Assembly: GCA_945861715.1 (NCBI GenBank)
Contig: CAMAVK010000001.1
Location: 186,001-250,000 of the forward strand
DNA: 64,000 nucleotides
Origin: Candidatus Woesearchaeota archaeon
GTDB lineage: Archaea; Nanobdellota; Nanobdellia; Woesearchaeales; GW2011-AR9
Direction of reading: 5' to 3'
Shown here: positions 17,744-25,350 of the stretch, piece after piece
Layout of the letters: each line of letters opens with the position of its first letter
How positions within the stretch are numbered: the first letter of the stretch is position 1
Position numbers and translations under genes: made by a program
The notes under the pieces: generated by a model
Told to the model about the DNA's origin: nothing
Seen by the model: the letters and a program-made list of their open reading frames with translations, nothing else
Database searches by the model: none

Positions 17744-18955
17744 TTACGCAGCAAATATCTTCACGAGCAATCCCGGAATCTTTGCAATGAGTGGATAAAG
17801 AAGGTTCAAAAGCAACAACAGTAAAAAGAACATTCCAATTTGTCCATATCGTTTATCACCAAGTACTGTTCCTTTCAATTTGCGACAAAACGTCTGTACC
17901 ATCCGTCCACCATCCACAATCGGAAGTGGAAGCAAGTTAAACACTCCAATACCCATACTTAACAGGAACACCCACTTGAAAAATTCTCCCATCTCATGAA
18001 CAACCGCATAGACATACGATAAACCTCCTGCATATTCAGGTTTCACATCAAACGTATCATGAATATTTGTAATCCCTAAAAATGGCTTTGTAGCATCCGA
18101 CGGATTTGCAGCAAGCACAATTGCTTTCTCTACTCCATCTGTTTTGAGAACAATCGTATCTCCTGGTTTTTTTGTATCAAGTGTTTTTTGCAAATCGGCA
18201 AATGTTGTAACAACCGCACCATCAGCTCCCGTGATAACGGAGCCTGGCTCAATTCCTGCTACCGCAATGGGTAAATCTGGTGACACATACGCATCAAAAG
18301 TAAATCCTACTGGTGTTCGCATTGATTGTTCAAGTGGTGATACCGCAAACAACAATCCAAGGGCTATGAGCGATAATAAAATATTTGAAAAAGCACCTGC
18401 GGCAAGAACCGAGTATTGTACTATATCATCTGCTTTACTCATCTTCTTCTCATCTGGTTCAACAAACGCTCCAATAATCGGACCAAAGAGAACAAGACCT
18501 GAACTCTTAACTTCTATTTTGTGAGCACGAGCAACCACTCCATGAGAAAATTCATGCACCACAGCGATTAAAAAGATTGCAAACAACCAATGCCAAAATG
18601 GTAAAATTCCAACACCCGGGACATTTGCTCCCGGAAGAACAAGTGAAACTCCTGATGCAGCATTTTCAACCGTAATCAAGTCATAGAGATTCTTAATTAA
18701 AACTCCTGAAATAAAGACCATACCCACAAACCCAACACCTGCACCAATATAACCAAGCAGAATAACCCATTCTCTGTGTTTTGTTGCAATCCGATCCATC
18801 AGATTCAAACCAATTTTAGTTCGAAGCAAGAAAATAATTTTATTTTGTATATCAAACTTCTTCCTAAAAATAAAAATCAGTGTCGCAACAACAAGATAAA
18901 AAATAATAATCACCTTGTATTTCAAAAAAAAGTCCAATACCACATCTAAAGCCAT
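17744..18955 (-). CDS. Site-2 protease family membrane metalloprotease with PDZ domain
   Basis: The 403-residue protein is an M50 intramembrane zinc protease that cleaves substrates inside the membrane. The HExxH motif is in IAVVHEFSHGVVARAH. The third ligand lies in FNLLPLPIVDGGRM near the C-terminus. A PDZ domain (PIAVAGIEPGSVITGADG, about residues 230-290) sits between them. Several hydrophobic helices flank these motifs. TATATATA at about 18976-18985 lies 25 bases from the ATG, so the start is leaderless. A MITE inserted just upstream of this promoter. Confidence 0.92.
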   Translation of the reverse strand: MALDVVLDFFLKYKVIIIFYLVVATLIFIFRKKFDIQNKIIFLLRTKIGLNLMDRIATKHREWVILLGYIGAGVGFVGMVFISGVLIKNLYDLITVENAASGVSLVLPGANVPGVGILPFWHWLFAIFLIAVVHEFSHGVVARAHKIEVKSSGLVLFGPIIGAFVEPDEKKMSKADDIVQYSVLAAGAFSNILLSLIALGLLFAVSPLEQSMRTPVGFTFDAYVSPDLPIAVAGIEPGSVITGADGAVVTTFADLQKTLDTKKPGDTIVLKTDGVEKAIVLAANPSDATKPFLGITNIHDTFDVKPEYAGGLSYVYAVVHEMGEFFKWVFLLSMGIGVFNLLPLPIVDGGRMVQTFCRKLKGTVLGDKRYGQIGMFFLLLLLLNLLYPLIAKIPGLLVKIFAA

Positions 18956-18999
18956 ATTCCAATGACCATTTTAGTCTATATATATGTTTTGGTGGGGTT

Positions 19000-19159
19000 G
19001 GCTCTGTAGAAAAAATCGCCAGCCTTCCAATCGAACCCATTCAAATACACATAGAGCGCGTCATGAGGTTGCTCCCTACGGGAACATAGTGCTCTCTAAT
19101 AACAAATATTGTGGGTTCGAAGCTGGCAATCGAGCGAACGAGAGATTTTCTACAGAGCC
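19000..19159. mobile_element. 160-bp MITE with terminal inverted repeats and 9-bp target duplication
   Basis: The element is bounded by GGCTCTGTAGAAAA and its reverse complement, and flanked by a perfect 9-bp direct repeat GGTGGGGTT (18991-18999 and 19160-19168). Inside, more paired segments (GCCAGC/GCTGGC, TCGAACCCA/TGGGTTCGA, AGAGC/GCTCT) make nearly the whole element foldable into one long hairpin. No transposase frame is present. The ends resemble IS5/IS903-group termini, which also produce 9-bp duplications, so it is probably a non-autonomous derivative mobilised by such a transposase. Confidence 0.85.
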
Positions 19160-19291
19160 GGTGGGGTTGGATGTTAAATGAAACCGAAAAGTCTGATTTA
19201 AAGTAAGGAAAAGTTTTGAAAGGAATGATAAAGGTAAATGAGCAAGTAGACTTTCGCAACATATAAATACCATTTTTTCCTATATAGATTC

Positions 19292-19675
19292 ATGAAAATC
19301 AACCAAGGCTATGTAGATGGATTTGTAATCCCAGTACCCAAGAATAAATTAGCTGATTACAAGAAAATGGCTGCTGTTGGAGCTAAACTCTGGATGAAGC
19401 ACGGTGCGTTGCAGTATGTTGAATGTGTGGGTGAAGATTTGAAAAGTGCACTCAAATTCAAATGTGTGCCGTTCTATACTCTGGCTAAAGCAAAATCTAA
19501 TGAAGTTGTCGTGTTCTCGTTTATTACCTATAAATCCAAAGCACATCGCAATAGTGTCAATGCTAAAGTCATGAAAGATCCTGCTATGGCCCCCGAAAAA
19601 TGGAAAGACAAGACAATGCCTTTTGATATGAAGCGTATGGCAGTAGGTGGATTTAAAGTTCTTGTTAATGCATAA
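19292..19675 (+). CDS. DUF1428 family protein (YbaA-like)
   Basis: The 127-residue protein matches the DUF1428/YbaA family, which has a dimeric alpha-beta barrel fold of unknown function. Characteristic pieces are YVDGFVIPVPKNKLADYKKMA at the N-terminus, the central VVVFSFITYKSKAHRNSVNAKVM, and the C-terminal MPFDMKRMAVGGFKVLV. The family is mainly bacterial, so transfer is plausible given the MITE next door. ATATAAATA lies about 26 bases upstream, so the gene has an archaeal leaderless promoter. Confidence 0.88.
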   Translation: MKINQGYVDGFVIPVPKNKLADYKKMAAVGAKLWMKHGALQYVECVGEDLKSALKFKCVPFYTLAKAKSNEVVVFSFITYKSKAHRNSVNAKVMKDPAMAPEKWKDKTMPFDMKRMAVGGFKVLVNA

Positions 19676-19742
19676 TCATGAGTAATTTGATTAACAAGAA
19701 AAAAGAGATAGAGTTTATAAAAAAGCAGAAAAACAACAACTT

Positions 19743-20423
19743 ATGAATCCTCTTACCCTTCCTCATCTTCTTCCACAGCTAGAATCAATACTACATGGCT
19801 ATGAATCATATCACCACAAGCAAATTCAGTTTGGAAAACCTTCACCAGTTAGAGCAACTCCTGAGAAACCATACACCGCACGTACAAATGTCCCAATATT
19901 GTATGAGAATCAAAATTGTGGAGATATAGCAGTACTAATCTTTGCACCAGGCGATGGTACCGGAGACACAAGTATGTTCCAAGCGGGTACAATTGAAGTT
20001 CCCCCAAAATATCACCATGACGATAAACCACATAGAGTTTTTCCTCGTGCTAAAGAGAGGGTTATTAGTGAAGGATATCTCCCGCTCTTTGCTATTCGAG
20101 ACGATACATTGACGATTCCTTATGCTGGCTGCCTTGAAGAGCTAACTGTCAGAGATGGAAAAGTAGTAAGGGCTTGGGGCCTGGGTCAGTTCCCTCACGT
20201 ATTCTCGCAAAATGTGGAGAGTGGTCATGGGACAACGCCAAATGTCACATACACTTGTGGTTTAGATGACCGGACTTATTTTGGAGATCCACACGCACTC
20301 TACAATGCCACCAATATTCATCAAGTAGCAGGATTTTTAACTATAACTTGGGGAAATAATCAACTTAACGAACTAAGACAATATTGGAAAATACCTAAGC
20401 TAAATTCTCCCAAAAGTACATAA
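19743..20423 (+). CDS. Unknown soluble protein
   Basis: The 226-residue protein has no recognised family. It has no signal peptide or membrane helix. The middle of the protein (CGDIAVLIFAPGDGTGD, GTIEVPPKYHHDDKPH, HGTTPNVTYTCGLDDRTYFGDP) is rich in His, Asp and Gly and could be a beta-rich metal-binding or cupin-like domain, but this is weak. TTTATAAA lies 26 bases upstream of the ATG. It sits between the DUF1428 and RsuA-like genes on the same strand. Confidence 0.6.
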   Translation: MNPLTLPHLLPQLESILHGYESYHHKQIQFGKPSPVRATPEKPYTARTNVPILYENQNCGDIAVLIFAPGDGTGDTSMFQAGTIEVPPKYHHDDKPHRVFPRAKERVISEGYLPLFAIRDDTLTIPYAGCLEELTVRDGKVVRAWGLGQFPHVFSQNVESGHGTTPNVTYTCGLDDRTYFGDPHALYNATNIHQVAGFLTITWGNNQLNELRQYWKIPKLNSPKST

Positions 20424-20446
20424 AGTAACCCCCATTTTGTACACCC

Positions 20447-21163
20447 ATGGACGAACTCGAACGCGTACAAAAAATCATCGCCAACTCTGGATACTGTGCA
20501 CGCCGTAAAGCTGAAGAGCTCATCGACCAAGGCAGAGTCCAAGTCAATGGTAAAACCGTCAAAATTGGTGACCAAGCGAGCACATCTGACATGATTACTA
20601 TTGATGGAAAACCATTACATTCCGAGAAAAAAGTCTACATCGCACTGAACAAACCCTTTGGCTACGTGACTACCACCGAGGATCCTCACGAGACACGAAT
20701 TATCACTGATTTAATTGATGTCCCCGAGCGTATTTATCCTGTTGGCCGACTAGACAAGTTTACCGGTGGCTTGATCATTCTAACCAATGATGGTGATTTT
20801 GCCAATCGTATCATGCATCCTCGCTATGAAATTGAAAAGACCTACTATGTGAAGACGGATAACCCTATCACCCCTCCTGTTTTGATGAAACTGGCTCGGG
20901 GTATCCTCATTGATGATCGTATGACATCGGATGCGAAAGTCAAACAACTCAGCCAAACAGAAATTGAACTCACCATTCATGAAGGCCGCAACCGAATTGT
21001 CCGTAGAATGATGGAATCATGTGGCTACATGGTCAAAGTATTAATTCGCATTCAAATAGGCAGATTAAAACTGGGAAATCTCAAACCAGGACAGTATTAT
21101 CAAATGACCAATGAAGAAAAAGAATTAATCTTCATGACCAATGCATCACCGACGAGGAAGTGA
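20447..21163 (+). CDS. RsuA/RluB-type pseudouridine synthase
   Basis: This 238-residue enzyme isomerises uridine to pseudouridine in RNA. An N-terminal S4 RNA-binding domain (RVQKIIANSGYCARRKAEELI, about residues 5-60) precedes the catalytic domain with YPVGRLDKFTGGLIILTNDG, the catalytic aspartate being D103. The C-terminal EGRNRIVRRMMESCGY motif is typical. This family modifies rRNA in bacteria and is uncommon in archaea, which suggests acquisition from bacteria; its RNA target here is unknown. Confidence 0.9.
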   Translation: MDELERVQKIIANSGYCARRKAEELIDQGRVQVNGKTVKIGDQASTSDMITIDGKPLHSEKKVYIALNKPFGYVTTTEDPHETRIITDLIDVPERIYPVGRLDKFTGGLIILTNDGDFANRIMHPRYEIEKTYYVKTDNPITPPVLMKLARGILIDDRMTSDAKVKQLSQTEIELTIHEGRNRIVRRMMESCGYMVKVLIRIQIGRLKLGNLKPGQYYQMTNEEKELIFMTNASPTRK

Positions 21164-21408
21164 TTTATTGTTTTATTATTTTATTTAATCCTCTTCCGTT
21201 TCTCTTTCTCTGGCGTCTCTAGATAATTCTCACTCGTTGTAATCGGCCTTCCAAGTTCTTTTTCCGTATCTTTTCGAGCGTTACCTGCAACTCTTCCACC
21301 ACGTTTAGCTGCATCTTCCACTTCAGAATAACCTTTAGCATCTTCTTTTCTTGTGATCTCAGTAGACACCCTTTCCCCTAGCATTGAGAATATTAACTCC
21401 CAATCATT

Positions 21409-21472
21409 CACAAGAAATGAACGTGTTCACATTCATTTCTGTGCAGAAATAGGGTAGGTTCCCTATTTCTTG
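21409..21472. repeat. 64-bp palindromic insertion in the BRO pseudogene
   Basis: The insert begins CAAGAAAT and ends ATTTCTTG, and folds into two side-by-side hairpins: AGAAATGAA with TTCATTTCT, and AGAAATAGGG with CCCTATTTCT. It adds 64 bases and shifts the frame. CA at both junctions may be a short target duplication. Confidence 0.7.
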
Positions 21473-21662
21473 CATATGATCTCGAAGGTTCTCTTTCTTC
21501 AACCCCTTAAGGTCTTTGTATTCATTGGGAGTCATCCCAAACGTTGCCTTTGAAATTTCAGCTGTTAGAACAGCAAACTCTCGATCAGTTTTGACATCCC
21601 TCTTCTTCCACTCATCTGTAAGCTCGTCTCGAATCGCGATACCCCTAACCCGTTTTTCTATC

Positions 21663-21707
21663 GTTTGCGCTTAGCAAACCGCCGAACGAGTGAAAACAGT
21701 GACTGCG
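21663..21707. repeat. 45-bp insertion in the BRO pseudogene
   Basis: Forty-five extra bases interrupt the codons that would encode DDWIEKRV. The insert contains a hairpin, GTTTGC/GCAAAC, and an in-frame stop codon. It does not obviously share sequence with the 64-bp insert. Confidence 0.6.
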
Positions 21708-22281
21708 CAATCATCAGAATAACCCTTAGCTTTGTAGATTTCTCTTGTTCGTTTTTGCGCAAGTTCAGGATTTTCAATCTCTTGCACTCTCTCATAGCCA
21801 ACTTTTGCCAGCCATAATTTGAACGGTTCTGCCTTCTTGGATGGAATCGATTGAATAATACGAAAAATACCTTCGGTATTCGCACAATCTGTTTCATAGG
21901 ATTTTCCATCAGAAGATGGTAATTTCAGTTGTACCCAAATTGGGGACGACTCAAGCTCAGTGAACTCTCTATCTTTCATTTTCCCCCAATATTGCCTTGG
22001 AGTAGGACTGTCCGTTAACGCTTGAACTACATCAACCACCGAAAAAAACCATTCATCATTGTGCCACGTTTTACGGATTTCCTTTCCTTCAAATAGTGCC
22101 AAGTTTGCCATATTACCTTGAAAGGTGAGGCCGTTTAAATACCCTAGCAGGACTTGACCAGTGCGGGAGTGGGTTTGGTTGGATACATTGAACGAGACAA
22201 TGTGATTTTAGCATATCTAGTATAAAACAGTAAGGATACGGCTTTAAAGTTGGTTAAAGGATTATTACTTAAAGACTTAAT

Positions 22282-22803
22282 TTATCCTAAGATTAATTTC
22301 TCCATCTCCATACTAAACTGTTCTGCCCTTTCTAAAGAAGTCTTCGCTTTCGCTCGTTTTATTTCATCAGTTGATTCGTATTGAAAAGCGGAACGCTTTA
22401 CTCTTTCAAGATCATAATTTTGCAGTAGGTTGTCAGATAGTGTTAAAGCTTCGTTGCTGGCTAATTCGTAATCTTCAATGAGATGATCCTTGAGCTTATT
22501 TCGTACTAACACAATTAACGCATCAGAGGTTACTTTATGTGCTACTTTTGGTCCTACCTTGTACCCTAATGTATAAATCATGGCGTTTGATATATAAAAC
22601 ATAGAATAGTAACTTGTTACCACAACCCAAAGTGGAGATATATTATCATTAAAGAGTTTTTTAGCAACAAGTAAAGATTCTGTATGGTTTCTCATGTAGG
22701 TTTGGAAGATAAGCTCATTACGCTTTTCTTTTTTGAGCAAACCATCAGCAAGATACAACTTCACATTACTTTGTGCTTCTTTGATTCGTTCATTGCTTAA
22801 CAT
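22282..22803 (-). CDS. HEPN-domain RNase toxin
   Basis: This 173-residue all-helical protein fits the HEPN family, ribonuclease toxins usually paired with a nucleotidyltransferase antitoxin. The likely catalytic RX5H motif is RNKLKDH at residues 101-107. Helices typical of HEPN (YMRNHTESLLVAKKLF; WVVVTSYYSMFYISNAMIY) precede it. It overlaps the MNT gene upstream by 14 bases, so the two are translated together. The module would act post-translationally, the partner blocking or modifying the RNase. Confidence 0.85.
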   Translation of the reverse strand: MLSNERIKEAQSNVKLYLADGLLKKEKRNELIFQTYMRNHTESLLVAKKLFNDNISPLWVVVTSYYSMFYISNAMIYTLGYKVGPKVAHKVTSDALIVLVRNKLKDHLIEDYELASNEALTLSDNLLQNYDLERVKRSAFQYESTDEIKRAKAKTSLERAEQFSMEMEKLILG

Positions 22804-23386
22804 GATGTATCATCTCATAAAAGCTTTCAATTCCGTACAGGATGATGCTATGTTTCATAATTTCATTTCCAACATTAAATTCTTTACTCGTGAGCATGGC
22901 TAAGAATTGCTCTGAGGTAAATTCCTGTAGATCAATATTGAGGGAAGTTATACTTAGCATTGATTGTACTTGACTCGTTGTTTTTTCATTATCAGTAATA
23001 AGACAGATATCAATATCTGAACCTTTTTTGTTTGTTTTTTTGGCATACGAGCCAAAAAGTATCAGGCAGTAGAAAGGACTTTTAATTGTTTTAATCCGAT
23101 GATAGATCAATTTTATATCTTTATTTTTGAATATTTCTTGCTTACGCATATCTTCAATTTCAACTATCTTACTGTGATATTGATAATTAAACGAACATAC
23201 TTTGGCATTTCCGTGTTTGACGATTTTGAGGAGATGTTCTTGTTCTAATTTTATTATCTCTTGGTAAACTATCTTATAGTTAATGTTGAGTGTTTGAGCA
23301 GCCTTTCGGATTGTAAACGATGTGTCTTTGTTGTCCACGAAGAGTTTGAGAACGGCGAGGTTATTATTACTCATTTGTAATAGCAT
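22790..23386 (-). CDS. Winged-helix plus MNT nucleotidyltransferase antitoxin
   Basis: The 198-residue protein fuses an N-terminal winged helix (about residues 10-65, FTIRKAAQTLNINYKIVYQEI) to a minimal nucleotidyltransferase domain. The nucleotidyltransferase motif GSYAKKTNKKGSDID (112-126) provides the GS and the paired aspartates D124 and D126, with D152 in LNIDLQEF as the likely third. MNT antitoxins neutralise HEPN toxins, in some systems by AMPylating them. The DNA-binding head probably gives autoregulation. A TATA-like element about 27 bases upstream of an internal ATG (23374) leaves the exact start uncertain. Confidence 0.85.
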   Translation of the reverse strand: MLLQMSNNNLAVLKLFVDNKDTSFTIRKAAQTLNINYKIVYQEIIKLEQEHLLKIVKHGNAKVCSFNYQYHSKIVEIEDMRKQEIFKNKDIKLIYHRIKTIKSPFYCLILFGSYAKKTNKKGSDIDICLITDNEKTTSQVQSMLSITSLNIDLQEFTSEQFLAMLTSKEFNVGNEIMKHSIILYGIESFYEMIHHVKQ

Positions 23387-23528
23387 TATTACCTTTTAGT
23401 ATATAAACTTTGTGTGGGTATTTAGAATAAGTGTGAAGAGTGATGGTGGTTGGTGGTGGACTGACTGAGATATCAGTAATGATTATAAAGGACGTTTCAA
23501 AAGAGGTTCGTAAAAGAGATTGATTACA

Positions 23529-23933
23529 ATGGAACGAATTTATGTTGATACTAATATCTACCTCAATCTCTTTCAAGGAGAGAGTGGTCGTTGGCACAAT
23601 TTTGCTGACTTAGCCGCTCATCTTTTCAATAAAGTAAAGAAAGGAGAGTATACCCTCATTATCTCAGATTGGGTGATACAAGAGTTCTCTAAAAAACAAG
23701 ATATGCAAGAAATACAAAAATTGATTGATGACATCCCTCAGAAGCATATAATCCAAGTTAAAACAACATTCCAAGACAAACAGAAAGCACGAGAAATATC
23801 AACGGTTAATTATCCAGACGCCCTCCATGTTGTACTTGCAATGAAAAGTAATGCTATCTACCTTGTAACACGTGATTCTGACTATCAAGAATTTTCTAAT
23901 CTTATTGAAATTCGTTTTCCTGAAGAATTATAG
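23529..23933 (+). CDS. PIN-domain ribonuclease, VapC-like toxin
   Basis: The protein of about 134 residues has a PIN nuclease domain. It starts MERIYVDTNIYLNLF with the first acidic residue in VDTN, then has an acidic DWVIQEFSKK, and ends NYPDALHVVLAMKSNAIYLVTRDSDYQEF with the last metal-binding aspartates. Such proteins cleave tRNA or mRNA. No small VapB-type antitoxin lies upstream. Instead its last 6 bases overlap the end of the convergent winged-helix gene, which may be a functional partner. The ATG at 23529 is chosen over an upstream TTG. Confidence 0.85.
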   Translation: MERIYVDTNIYLNLFQGESGRWHNFADLAAHLFNKVKKGEYTLIISDWVIQEFSKKQDMQEIQKLIDDIPQKHIIQVKTTFQDKQKAREISTVNYPDALHVVLAMKSNAIYLVTRDSDYQEFSNLIEIRFPEEL

Positions 23934-24890
23934 ATCGAGAGGTGGTACGTAATCCTTTAGATGAAAAAGATATTCTGTTGCCACTTGTTTGAGACTTTCC
24001 ATCCTTAGATGATAATATTTCTGAATCTCTGCCTTAGAATAAAAGCCGTTTGATTCGAGAGAAGTATAAAGATTATATGTTGCAATGATTTCCCACACCG
24101 CATTGAATGCTTCAATAATAATTGGACGAATCTCCTCGGCCTGAAGCGGCCCTAATTTGGTTGTTATTCGAAGAGCCATAGAGACAAATCCATCGATATA
24201 TTCTAAAAGTGGTTTGGTTTCTTCATTTACTTTGATACTAAAAAGTAAATTTTTTAATTCACGACGTAAATCATGAATTGAATTCTCCGTAAAGCGATCC
24301 ATAAGAATGTTTGTTATGTTGAGTCGTGCTAAGTACGTTGCGTTCTGTTCATCGCGATACGTTTTTCGCATTAATTCTGCTGTTGTCTGGCAATCCTCAT
24401 AGTACTTAATCGCTGCATCAATTTCCGGATCATATTTAGTAATACTCTTTTCAGTCAATTCTTCATGAAGTACAACACACTCCCCAAATAGATACCAGCC
24501 GTACGGGATGTCTTTGATCTTTGCATCCTTAACTACCTTGACCAGGATTTTGTTCTGGAATGTCTTTAATTGAGCTCGTCGATCTTTCCAACGTTCTTGA
24601 ATCCTTTTTTTAAGTTGGAGAGTGAGTTTGCGCTGTGGTTCGCTAATAGGGATACCAAGCAGAGTATTTTCATTAAGAGAGAGAATGTTTGACTCATTGA
24701 CAAAGTAATAGGTTTTACCATTCTTTTCTTCTAGCGAGATTAGCTTAATTGCGAAAAGTGTTTCAACGGCATTTTTGGCAGTCTCCCAATTGATATTTGT
24801 GTGTTCCGCTATCTGTAAGGTCGTGTGGGAGCCAGTCTTGAGAAACTTGACGACGTCCGTATAGATTTGAGTTCTGGGTCTGTTTGACAT
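23928..24890 (-). CDS. Winged-helix protein with long helical C-terminal domain
   Basis: This 320-residue protein starts with a winged helix-turn-helix (YTDVVKFLKTGSHTTLQIAEHTNINWETAKNAVETLFA, about residues 10-50) plus a wing ending TYYFVNES. A long, mostly helical region of about 240 residues follows, with no family I recognise. Archaeal islands often carry such HTH proteins beside toxins. Here it converges on and overlaps the PIN gene by 6 bases, so it could be the cognate antitoxin or regulator; this is inference. Confidence 0.7.
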   Translation of the reverse strand: MSNRPRTQIYTDVVKFLKTGSHTTLQIAEHTNINWETAKNAVETLFAIKLISLEEKNGKTYYFVNESNILSLNENTLLGIPISEPQRKLTLQLKKRIQERWKDRRAQLKTFQNKILVKVVKDAKIKDIPYGWYLFGECVVLHEELTEKSITKYDPEIDAAIKYYEDCQTTAELMRKTYRDEQNATYLARLNITNILMDRFTENSIHDLRRELKNLLFSIKVNEETKPLLEYIDGFVSMALRITTKLGPLQAEEIRPIIIEAFNAVWEIIATYNLYTSLESNGFYSKAEIQKYYHLRMESLKQVATEYLFHLKDYVPPLDL

Positions 24891-25053
24891 TGTTGGTATT
24901 TATGTATGTATGTACGTATGTATTAACGTTATAACCGTGAGGTTTATATGGATTGCGGTCCGATTTTAGGAAATTAGTAAGGCAATAAACGTAAACTTGA
25001 ATTATAGTTTCTGGTTTAATAAGATTTAAAAAGTGTCAGAATAATTTGAGACT

Positions 25054-25335
25054 ATGGGCATAATTGGGGGTTTTCCAAAATATATCATCGGAGTTTTGCT
25101 AAGTGTTGGATTTGTTAGTATGTATATCTTTGGCGGAACGCTAATTACGTTTTATAATACTGTTAGTCAATTACTTTCTGGAAATTTTATTAACACATTT
25201 TTAGAATACTTCATTTATAGCGCTCTTCCTCCAACTTCGCTAGAACATGTGATTTTGCAAGCTGTGATTGGGGCCGTTGTTGCAGGTGTATTGTGGTTTA
25301 TAGCAATGGCCGCAAGGATAGGGATTAGTTTTTGA
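25054..25335 (+). CDS. Small membrane protein with about three hydrophobic segments
   Basis: The 93-residue protein has hydrophobic segments IIGVLLSVGFVSMYIFGGTLI, FINTFLEYFIYSALP and VILQAVIGAVVAGVLWFIAMA. No family was recognised. TTTAAA lies about 24 bases before the ATG, giving a plausible leaderless promoter. It ends 15 bases from the convergent helicase gene. In defence islands small membrane proteins sometimes act as effectors, but nothing here proves that. Confidence 0.6.
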   Translation: MGIIGGFPKYIIGVLLSVGFVSMYIFGGTLITFYNTVSQLLSGNFINTFLEYFIYSALPPTSLEHVILQAVIGAVVAGVLWFIAMAARIGISF

Positions 25336-25350
25336 AATCATAGAAAATTC

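Larger units (their letters stand above)
21181..22111 (-). pseudogene. BRO-family (DinD-like) gene broken by two short insertions
   Basis: Three pieces of one protein lie in order on the minus strand. The N-terminal BRO domain runs from the ATG at 22111 (FEGKEIRKTWHNDEWFFSVV; FKLWLAKVGYERVQEIENPE). A middle piece at about 21473-21662 begins IEKRVRGIAIRDELTDEW. A C-terminal piece at 21181-21408 begins NDWELIFSMLGE and ends EKEKRKRIK. A 45-bp insertion brings a stop codon after GYSDD, and a 64-bp palindromic insertion shifts the frame after LRDHM. Removing both restores the usual DDWIEKRV and RDHMNDWEL joins. BRO proteins are DNA-binding factors of viruses and mobile elements. The TATA-like promoter survives. 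Confidence 0.85.

Noticed and set aside
19000-19159. The 160-bp element as an intron-containing tRNA, because of GTGGGTTCGAAGC
   Set aside because: The paired arms extend far beyond a tRNA, there is no acceptor or anticodon arm arrangement, and a 9-bp target duplication explains the ends.
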